Origin: Promethearchaeota archaeon
GTDB taxonomy: Archaea > Asgardarchaeota > Lokiarchaeia > Sigynarchaeales > SOKP01
Length of the DNA stretch: 22,207 bases
Assembly: GCA_016839905.1 (NCBI GenBank)
Contig: JAEOTJ010000082.1
Location: forward strand, 1 to 22,207
Direction: 5' to 3'
Shown: in pieces, positions 15,801 to 22,207 of the stretch
Layout: each line of letters opens with the position of its first letter
Numbering within the stretch: position 1 is the first letter of the stretch
Translations under genes and position numbers: made by a program
Notes under the pieces: generated by a model
Told to the model about the DNA's origin: nothing
The model's input: the letters and a program-made list of their open reading frames with translations, nothing else
Database searches by the model: none

Positions 15801-18800
15801 TAATACTTGCAATAACAATACCATTTCAAATAATAATATAACTGATAGTACAACTGGAATTTATATTACGACTAACTGTGATTATAATAATATTACCGGA
15901 AATCTTTTAAATGATCACTCCAACTATGGATTGGATATCCAAGCAGATTGTGATCATATCATAATCACTGGAAATGTTCTAAATTATAATACCCTCGGGG
16001 CTTATCAAGATGCAGGGAGCGATAATTCTTATAAGTGGAATGTTTTCAATTGGAATTTAATTGATCCTTTTACTATAGACGAAAGTGGAGGCGGGGATTT
16101 TACTTGGAATGAAGCATTTTCTGTTTTGGCATGGTTGTCTGGTTCAGGTTCTTGGAACGACCCATACCTAATTGAAAATTTGTTCCTTGATGTAGGCGGA
16201 ACTGGCTGTGGAATTTCAATTAAAAATTCAATAAAATATTTTATTCTCTCAAATTTAACCGTTTACAATACGGGTCTTGGTGCATCGGACGCAGGAATTT
16301 ATTTATTTAGTACATCTAATGGAACTATCATAGATGGTAATTGTTCCGCTAATGGATATTCTGGTATTTCATTAATAAATATTTGTAAAAATAATACAAT
16401 CTCTAATAATGAACTTAATAATCTTGGAGGGATTGGGATTATTCTTAATGGTAATAATGTTAATAACATTATTGAGTATAACAGAGTATTTGGTAACGCT
16501 TATGGAATGTATATTCTTGCTGGAAGTGATAAAAACACTATTTATAATAACACAGTATATAGTAGTGCTAGTTATGGGATATATCTTGATAGTGTCAACA
16601 GAAATAATGCATCAAGAAATTATATAACTACTTCTCCTTATGGATTTTATATTTCGAATAGTGATAACAATAATATCTCGTCTAACATTGTCAATGGTAA
16701 TACCGTAGATGGAATAAGAATAATCAGTGACTCTGATTGGAACACTGTTTTTAATAATACTGCAAATAATAATGGCCAAACCGGAATAAGACTAGAAGTC
16801 AATTGCCATTTTAACGACATCTTAAATAATACAATTAAAGATAATCAAATCAATGGTATACAACTTGATAACAACTGCGATTTTAATAATATTTCATATA
16901 ATAACGCAAGCAATATGGCGGGGACTGAACAAAATCGGGGAATTCACATTAATAATGGATGTGATAATAATACAATACATAATAATGAATTAATTGATAA
17001 TGCTGATTATGGTATATATATAAGCGCCGGTTGTTATGAAAATAATATTACTAGTAATTTAGCTCGAAGCTATGATGGAAGTCAGGATTCTGGCATTTAT
17101 TTACATAATACTTGCGAATACAACAGAATTACAGCAAATACTGTTATTTATAATTCAGACGGAATATATATACATGATAATTGTGATAATAACATCATTA
17201 GCGGGAATACTGTCGATAGCAACATTCTTAGGGGAATACGTATTCGTATTAGTTGCCATAATAACACCATTAGTTTCAATAATGTGAGTAATGAGGGTTC
17301 ACAAAATTATGGGATTAGTATTGGTGTTGATAGTTATTATAATAAAATCTTTGGAAATACAGCATCTAATAATACTAATAGCGGGATATACCTTTTTACT
17401 AATTGCGATTTTACGATAATTGCTAATAATACTTTATACGCTAATCCATACGGTAGTCAATCACGGGGAATTTTCATCCAATTTTCTTCTGAAAATACAA
17501 CTATTTATAATAATACTTGTTATGGTCATACATTTTATGGGATTATAATAGATCAAGGATGCAATTCTAATAATATCTCAAGTAATACTCTATATAATAA
17601 TAGTAATTCTGGATTGTATATGGATGAAACTCTTTATAACAATATAACCAATAATCATATTTATGATAACACTAATTTTGGAATAAATTTAGACTCAACC
17701 AATAATTCGTTGATAATAGGTAATCGCTTACATGGAGCAAATAACGAAATTACTCAAACAAATTGTATAAATAATGTTGAAAATATGAATAGTGTTGAGG
17801 GGGTCTATACATCTCTCTATATAGATGATACGGGTGCGATAATTGGTTCATTAACTTGGGCAGAGGCTGAGCAGTATGACTGGTGTAGCGGTGCTGGTAT
17901 GTGGAGCGATCCATATGTTATTGAGGATATATTAATTAACGCAGGCGGTTCTGGAAGTGGAATTATAATTGAGAATTCTCAAAATGAGTATTTTATCATC
18001 CGAAATTGTACAGTCTATAATTCAGGGACAAATAATGTCGATGCGGGAATAAAAATAGTTAATTCAAATAATGGCCTTTTAGAAGATAATAATTGTTCGA
18101 ATAACGGTTGGAGTGGTATTTATTTAAATAATAATTGTAATAATATTACAATTTCTAACAATTCCGCCGACGAAAATGGGTATGCGGGAATCTATCTATA
18201 TAATAACTGCAAGAATAATACTATCATTGACAACTCCATCAGGGATAATTATTATTATGGAATTTTCTTATATACTGGCTGTGATAATAATACTATTTCA
18301 GGAAACAATGTAACTGATACTGGAGCGGCCGGAACTCAAGAAGAGGGAATCTATTTACATACTTGTGATGATAACATCATATTTGATAATAATGCTAGCA
18401 ATAACATCGATAGAGGGATAAGATTATTTAATCTATGCGTTGGTAATAAAATCTTAGATAATACTGCTCATGATAACGTCGATGGGATATACATTACCCA
18501 AGGATGTGATTCTAATTATATTTCAAATAATAGTCTATATGATAACAGTAATTCAGGATTATTTCTAGATGGATGCAACTCTAATAACATAACCAATAAC
18601 CTCGTTTATGATAATACTAATTACGGAATTTATTTAGACTCATCAAACAATTCGTTAATAATAAGTAATCTCTTACATGGAGCAAATAATGAAATTACCC
18701 AAACAAATTGTCAAAACAATGTTTTATCGATGAATAGTATAAACGGTGTTTTTACGTCTATATTTATAGATAATGAACCCAGTTATGACACAGGCTCAAT

Positions 18801-21426
18801 AACTTGGGCAGAGGCGGCACAATACTATTGGTGTAGTGGTTCAGGTACATGGGCGGATCCATATCTTATTGAGGATATTATAATAAATGGATTAAATCAA
18901 ACTTATGGTCTTCATATTAAAGATTCATCAGTGTATTTTATAATTGATAATTGTACTTTCTATAATGCCGGGCCAACAAGTAGCGATGCTGGAATATATT
19001 TAGACTTTGCGGATAATGGAAAGATTATTAATAGTAATTGCTCTGATAATAATAGACATGGAATTACGATATATAGGTCTAATAATAATACAATTGAGAA
19101 TAATGATTTTAAAGATAATAGAGAAAATGGAATGAATGTATTAAGTAATAGTTATAATAATACCATTATTGGAAATAATGCAAGTAATAGTAATGATAAT
19201 TATTATCAAGATATTGGAATCTTATTAACAAATGGGTGTGCGGATAATAATATTTCAAATAATTTTATCATAAATAATGATGCTGCTGGAATTTATCTAT
19301 TGCAAGATTGCTATAGGAATACCATTTTTAATAATACTGTGAGGGATATGAATGTAGGTATTCAAGATATTGGTATTATTTTATATACACGGTGCAACAA
19401 TAATTCGATCTTATATAATACAATTATGGATAGTTTTTCAAGAGGGATTTATCTCTATCAGAATTGTTCGAATAATTTTATCAAATACAATACAGTAATA
19501 AATTTTCTCTCTACAATTCAGGATAAAGGAATATATCTAAGAGATAATTGTGATAATAATCAAATCATTGGTAATAATGTCTCATTCAATGAATTTCATG
19601 GGATTCATTTGTTTTTAAATTGTGATTTTAATAATATTACTGGCAATAATGCTTCATTTAATACTGAAAATGGGATATATTTAGAAAACTATTGTACTTT
19701 TAATAATATTTTTGGAAATACATTAAATCGCAACACTCAAAATGGAATATTTTTAGATGGAAATTGCGATTCTAACAATATTACGAGTAATACAGCAGCT
19801 TATAACACCGTTAATGGTATTTATTTATTTAAAAACTCGAATAATAATGCAATAATAGGAAACAACGTAAGTTTAAATACTAAAGATGGGATATACATGA
19901 ATAGTAGCCAGGAAAACGATATTATATTGAATACTGCCTTTAATAACGATGGTATGGGAATTCAATTAGAGCTAACGATTAATTCAACATTAATTGATAA
20001 TACTTGTGATAATAATACTTACGGAATATATATAATAAAGAGCAGCAATTTCAACAATATTATTGGAAATACTGCAAATGAAAATGATTGGGTTGGCTTG
20101 TTATTATCACAAAACTGCAATAATAACACTCTCGAAAGCAATACTTTAAATAATAACCTGCAATCGGGGCTATTATTATACATAAATTGTATTAATAATA
20201 CTCTTACTGATAACACAGCAAACGGTAATAAGGAATCTGGGATAAATTTAGTTACTGGATGCAATTTTAATGATATAATTGGGAACACGGCAAACTATAA
20301 CAACGGTTCTGGCATATATTTATGGGATAACAGTAATAACAACACAATTTCGGGAAATACATTAAATGAGAATGATAATTGTGGAATACAACTATTAAAT
20401 TGTCAATATAATAAAATATTAGATAATAGTGAAACTATTGATTCGAATGGAGTAGCGGGAATTCTCTTGGAAAATAGCCATTATAATAGGATTTCAGGAA
20501 ATTCAATAAAGAATAATCCAATTGGTGTTAATTTAAGCTCATCGAATACAAATACCATAACCAACAATATTTTCAGGGATAATGGTGAAAATCACGTAAA
20601 TACTGGTACCGATAATTATATTTCGAATAATGATTATGGTAAAGGAAATGGAGAGTCAAATGGAGAAGAAGAGCCTCCAGAAGAACCACCATCCGATCCA
20701 ATCCTTATAATCATAATTTTTATTGTTATTGGAAGCGCTATTGCTATCGCATCAGGTGGATATGTTGTTACTAAGAAAAAAACAAAAGTTCCACCTAAGA
20801 AAAAGCAGGTAATACCTCCTAAAAAAGATATCAGCAAGAAAGATAAATTACCCACTACAGACGTAAAAATATCTGAGGCAGAAGTGAAACCTTCAGCGAT
20901 TATGCCAAAAGTATCTCCTAAGAAACTTAAAGAACAAAAAGCACATAAAGGGTCTAAAGCAGCTAAAAAGGGAAAAATAGACGATGCTTCTGCGCCACAT
21001 GCAGGATTAACCGAATTAGAAAAGAAAGAAATAGAACAAACCGAATCTGAACTTGCTATAGAAAAGAAACAATATATTTGCGTAGTTCATAAAGGCCCTA
21101 TTGACGCCGATAATATCTACTTATGTCCTAATTGTCATACATTATATTGTACTAAATGTGCAATAACGTTGAAAGAAAAGGGAGAAAAGTGCTGGTCGTG
21201 TGAAAACGAAATTAAAGTTTCCACTACACCTCAAATATCTTCTGAAACGCAACTAAAAATTCAAGATTTAGAAGCAAAATTGGATTCACTTAAAATAACC
21301 GCCAAAAATCTTGATGATACCTACTATACTGGAGCTGTTGAAGAAGAAGAATACGTGAAAATGAAGACATCTTTAGGAGAAAAAATACGTGGGATAATTG
21401 AGGAAATTAAACAGTTAAAAGGTTAA
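12811..21426 (+). CDS. Giant membrane-anchored surface protein: seven-blade propeller, NosD-like beta-helices, cytosolic RING-like zinc finger
   Basis: A 2871-aa protein. Residues 1-35 form a signal or anchor segment. Residues 64-497 are seven 62-residue repeats (SDGYSGSYWNN ... DPSVAVDGSGNVHVVW ... EIMYCNYTAANGWS), fitting a seven-bladed propeller. From about residue 500 to 2610 come right-handed beta-helix (NosD/PbH1) coils, about 22-24 residues each, with patterns such as GIYLxNNCxNNTISGN. Four linker segments with the motif WCxGxGTWxDPYxIE (near residues 515, 1110, 1690 and 2005) divide this into modules. An acidic Pro-rich stalk leads to one membrane helix (about 2631-2653), then a Lys-rich tail, a zinc finger (2757-2797; CxxH-x11-CxxC-x4-CxxC-x10-CxxC) and a final coiled coil. 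NxS/T sites are extremely common. It is likely an adhesin, carbohydrate binder or receptor; the ligand is unknown. Confidence 0.92.
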   Translation: MRSYSKNYLANWSSKLLLLGFLLVLMVIPLMDNNINIESNSSSQTTEREGIIEVKSSPSLILSNATIVSDGYLGGYWNNDSSGDPSVAVDGSGNVHVVWEEDTAGEWGTDREVMYCNYTTANGWSNITVVSDGYSGSYWNDGSSEEPRVAVDGSGNVHVVWSDGTDGEWGTDYEIMYCNYTAANGWSNITVVSDGYSGSYWNNGSSEDPRVAVDGSENVHVVWTDDTEGEWGTDYEIMYCNYTAANGWSNATVISDGYSGSYWNDGESYSSSIFVDASGNVHIAWDDHTDGNWGTDREIMYCNYTAANGWSNVTVVSDGYSGSYWNNDYSGDPSIAVDDSGNVHLTWEEETNGTWGGDIEVMYCNYTAAYGWSNVTVVSDGYSGSYWNNDDSRDPSLAVDGSGNLHLVWEDLTNGKWGIDIEIMYCNYTIANGWSNVTVVSDGYLGSYWNNDDSRDPSVAADNRGNAYIVWEDETNGIWGIDREIMYTSLELPEFWRLNSIHIDNNWSLTASTYGWCYGAGTWADPYIIENVIINCEGSGSGIFIENSQNAYFTIQNCTVYNSGSGSNDAGIRLDNSRNGTLYINNCSKNGRFGISINSNSQNNTISTNIVNDNQDWGINVDGPSNIIFNNTVANSQTTDQEHGIYFTGSCINNYIINNTISNHTQNAIYTSGANSLTIANNTIDSNRVGMYIGSSNNFVLSANTFTDCGLVFYGNTWDLDSHIIYDNNTVNGKHIYYMVNQNYLNTADFSTHGAPGQIVLVNCNHSLITGLNISDTSTGIHLIGSHNNTVSNCIITYNQETGIYIEYSANDNTIINNTFDNNGDAIDIIRSANRNNITENIIENSTGAGIAAWNSYSNNYFNNTIRNNAGYGIHIESTTSDFWIYNNTINDNAGMGIFFQASANNRVINNTCMDTAGGLVQNTGIYVTASTNITISLNKLDNAQTGAYLNSGTNCNITDNTMIGGFHGVQIFWNSHNNTVYGNTIYGGTSSGVRIDNTCNNNTISNNNITDSTTGIYITTNCDYNNITGNLLNDHSNYGLDIQADCDHIIITGNVLNYNTLGAYQDAGSDNSYKWNVFNWNLIDPFTIDESGGGDFTWNEAFSVLAWLSGSGSWNDPYLIENLFLDVGGTGCGISIKNSIKYFILSNLTVYNTGLGASDAGIYLFSTSNGTIIDGNCSANGYSGISLINICKNNTISNNELNNLGGIGIILNGNNVNNIIEYNRVFGNAYGMYILAGSDKNTIYNNTVYSSASYGIYLDSVNRNNASRNYITTSPYGFYISNSDNNNISSNIVNGNTVDGIRIISDSDWNTVFNNTANNNGQTGIRLEVNCHFNDILNNTIKDNQINGIQLDNNCDFNNISYNNASNMAGTEQNRGIHINNGCDNNTIHNNELIDNADYGIYISAGCYENNITSNLARSYDGSQDSGIYLHNTCEYNRITANTVIYNSDGIYIHDNCDNNIISGNTVDSNILRGIRIRISCHNNTISFNNVSNEGSQNYGISIGVDSYYNKIFGNTASNNTNSGIYLFTNCDFTIIANNTLYANPYGSQSRGIFIQFSSENTTIYNNTCYGHTFYGIIIDQGCNSNNISSNTLYNNSNSGLYMDETLYNNITNNHIYDNTNFGINLDSTNNSLIIGNRLHGANNEITQTNCINNVENMNSVEGVYTSLYIDDTGAIIGSLTWAEAEQYDWCSGAGMWSDPYVIEDILINAGGSGSGIIIENSQNEYFIIRNCTVYNSGTNNVDAGIKIVNSNNGLLEDNNCSNNGWSGIYLNNNCNNITISNNSADENGYAGIYLYNNCKNNTIIDNSIRDNYYYGIFLYTGCDNNTISGNNVTDTGAAGTQEEGIYLHTCDDNIIFDNNASNNIDRGIRLFNLCVGNKILDNTAHDNVDGIYITQGCDSNYISNNSLYDNSNSGLFLDGCNSNNITNNLVYDNTNYGIYLDSSNNSLIISNLLHGANNEITQTNCQNNVLSMNSINGVFTSIFIDNEPSYDTGSITWAEAAQYYWCSGSGTWADPYLIEDIIINGLNQTYGLHIKDSSVYFIIDNCTFYNAGPTSSDAGIYLDFADNGKIINSNCSDNNRHGITIYRSNNNTIENNDFKDNRENGMNVLSNSYNNTIIGNNASNSNDNYYQDIGILLTNGCADNNISNNFIINNDAAGIYLLQDCYRNTIFNNTVRDMNVGIQDIGIILYTRCNNNSILYNTIMDSFSRGIYLYQNCSNNFIKYNTVINFLSTIQDKGIYLRDNCDNNQIIGNNVSFNEFHGIHLFLNCDFNNITGNNASFNTENGIYLENYCTFNNIFGNTLNRNTQNGIFLDGNCDSNNITSNTAAYNTVNGIYLFKNSNNNAIIGNNVSLNTKDGIYMNSSQENDIILNTAFNNDGMGIQLELTINSTLIDNTCDNNTYGIYIIKSSNFNNIIGNTANENDWVGLLLSQNCNNNTLESNTLNNNLQSGLLLYINCINNTLTDNTANGNKESGINLVTGCNFNDIIGNTANYNNGSGIYLWDNSNNNTISGNTLNENDNCGIQLLNCQYNKILDNSETIDSNGVAGILLENSHYNRISGNSIKNNPIGVNLSSSNTNTITNNIFRDNGENHVNTGTDNYISNNDYGKGNGESNGEEEPPEEPPSDPILIIIIFIVIGSAIAIASGGYVVTKKKTKVPPKKKQVIPPKKDISKKDKLPTTDVKISEAEVKPSAIMPKVSPKKLKEQKAHKGSKAAKKGKIDDASAPHAGLTELEKKEIEQTESELAIEKKQYICVVHKGPIDADNIYLCPNCHTLYCTKCAITLKEKGEKCWSCENEIKVSTTPQISSETQLKIQDLEAKLDSLKITAKNLDDTYYTGAVEEEEYVKMKTSLGEKIRGIIEEIKQLKG
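13000..14301 (+). repeat. Seven tandem 186-bp repeats encoding propeller blades
   Basis: Unit starts fall at 13000, 13186, 13372, 13558, 13744, 13930 and 14116: exactly 186 bases each time with no insertions or deletions. Units 2 and 3 differ at only about a dozen positions by eye. The seventh unit loses the repeat pattern in its last 12 residues or so. This block is visibly richer in G and C than the beta-helix region that follows. Confidence 0.95.
17571..17760 (+). repeat. Direct repeat inside the beta-helix, copy 1
   Basis: This stretch aligns without gaps to 18516-18705, an offset of 945 bases (315 codons). It encodes the end of one beta-helix module (NSLIIGNRLHGANNEITQTN) just before a WCSGAGMW linker. 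The similarity continues into the linker with a three-base shift. Confidence 0.8.
18516..18705 (+). repeat. Direct repeat inside the beta-helix, copy 2
   Basis: This is the partner of 17571-17760. It encodes NSLIISNLLHGANNEITQTN and then the TWAEAAQYYWCSGSGTW linker. The in-frame 945-base spacing suggests that the third module arose by tandem duplication within the gene. Confidence 0.8.
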
Positions 21427-21567
21427 TTTACCTTCTATTACTTTAACTATTCTTTTTTTTCTATTAGTTATATTAAGATCATTAGAAATGATATAAGTCT
21501 TAAAAAATAGTGAATTATTAATTATTAATTGTTAAAAATAGAATGTATTAAATAAAAAACTCATAGA

Positions 21568-22207
21568 ATGCCTAAACATAATCCAAAATTAGAACAACCG
21601 AATGGGAAGGATAAAAAAGCATCATCCCAAAAAGGAGTAGATTCTTATAAAGAACACAAAAGTTATCAAAAGATTTATATGACGATGATATTTATCGGCG
21701 TAATTGCAGTCATAACAATTATATTTTTTTTTATTTTTGGAGATCAAGGATTAAGAGTTGAGAAATATGATTTAGTCAAATTAGATTATAAAATTTATAC
21801 ACATGATGATTATGAGAATAATAAAGACCCTACTATTAATAAAAAGAAAGTATGGTTAAATGTAAGCTCTCGATATGATGATAAGAGCGAAGATGATATA
21901 ATTGTAGGATTTTATAAAGAATTACTTGGTAAGAAAATAGGGGATACATTACCAAATAAATTAATTGAAAAATGCAGAGATAAGGATAAAGATGAAAAAG
22001 ATGATACTTCTGGTGAAGATGCTCTTAGTTATGGCTTTCCCAGTGATGACCTATACAATACGGATATTGTTTTATGGTTTCATATCTTAGACATAAATAA
22101 AAGTGGACCAGAGGATGGAGTAGAAATAAGTTCAGCTCAGATTTCATCAGATTTCAATAAGAGAGATGTAAATATTTTTATAATCATTATTATTAATAAT
22201 AGAAAAA
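21568..22207 (+). CDS. Membrane-anchored protein, possibly FKBP-like, cut by the window end
   Basis: The frame is open from the ATG at 21568 to the edge (213 codons, no stop). A charged cytosolic N-terminus (1-36) is followed by one hydrophobic helix (about 37-58) and an outside domain. The domain begins RVEKYDLVKLDYKIY and includes DDIIVGFYKELLGKKIGD and LYNTDIVLWFHILDI. The order 'V-x-LDY ... GF-x-x-LLG-x-x-IGD ... WFHILDI' resembles FKBP-type peptidyl-prolyl isomerases, including the loop before the Gly-rich turn, but it is divergent and I hold this weakly. It lies 141 bases after the giant surface protein and reads in the same direction. No strong Shine-Dalgarno sequence precedes the ATG. 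The 3' end is missing. Confidence 0.7.
   Translation, partial: MPKHNPKLEQPNGKDKKASSQKGVDSYKEHKSYQKIYMTMIFIGVIAVITIIFFFIFGDQGLRVEKYDLVKLDYKIYTHDDYENNKDPTINKKKVWLNVSSRYDDKSEDDIIVGFYKELLGKKIGDTLPNKLIEKCRDKDKDEKDDTSGEDALSYGFPSDDLYNTDIVLWFHILDINKSGPEDGVEISSAQISSDFNKRDVNIFIIIIINNRK

Noticed and set aside
14300..20640. Short repeated AT-rich motifs that could suggest a repeat array such as CRISPR
   Set aside because: They are degenerate codons of beta-helix coils in one open frame, without constant repeats or unique spacers.

Overview
The window is strongly AT-rich archaeal DNA. TATA-like boxes sit about 20-35 bases before several starts, some genes look leaderless, and TTG starts are used. Gene content points to archaea: a full-length archaeal-type SMC, VapBC and MNT/HEPN toxin-antitoxin pairs, a MoxR/VWA pair, and large NosD-like surface proteins. 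The giant surface protein, with a C-terminal membrane anchor and a cytosolic RING-like zinc finger, resembles what I remember from Lokiarchaeia-type Asgard archaea. That placement rests on recall of family style and was not searched.

Layout. 1-1430: an unrecognised 216-aa gene, then a long gene-poor stretch holding one compact, GC-richer, strongly structured element (1146-1266) that looks like a small non-coding RNA. 1430-1936: a four-helix membrane protein (minus strand). 2112-5693: smc. 5694-6934: a small anchored surface protein on the minus strand, bracketed by the real 3' end of smc and a decayed second copy of that end (6741-6810). 6935-7743: an MNT/HEPN pair. 7759-11251: a MoxR-type AAA+ ATPase followed by a VWA protein with an HExxH motif (minus strand). 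11386-12138: vapBC (minus strand). 12319-12435: a very small predicted secreted peptide with dyad-rich upstream DNA. 12811-21426: a 2871-aa surface protein. 21568 to the end: a truncated membrane-anchored gene that may be FKBP-like.

How the genes may work together. The MoxR and VWA proteins are a classic chaperone pair, and they are flanked on both sides by toxin-antitoxin modules, which gives the 6.9-12.2 kb stretch an accessory or defence flavour. The giant protein combines an external seven-bladed propeller and long beta-helices with an internal zinc finger, so it has the layout of a sensor or adhesin that could signal inward. The items I would check first are that protein's cytosolic tail, the smc 3'-end duplication, the structured RNA, and the small peptide with its possibly occluded ribosome binding site.
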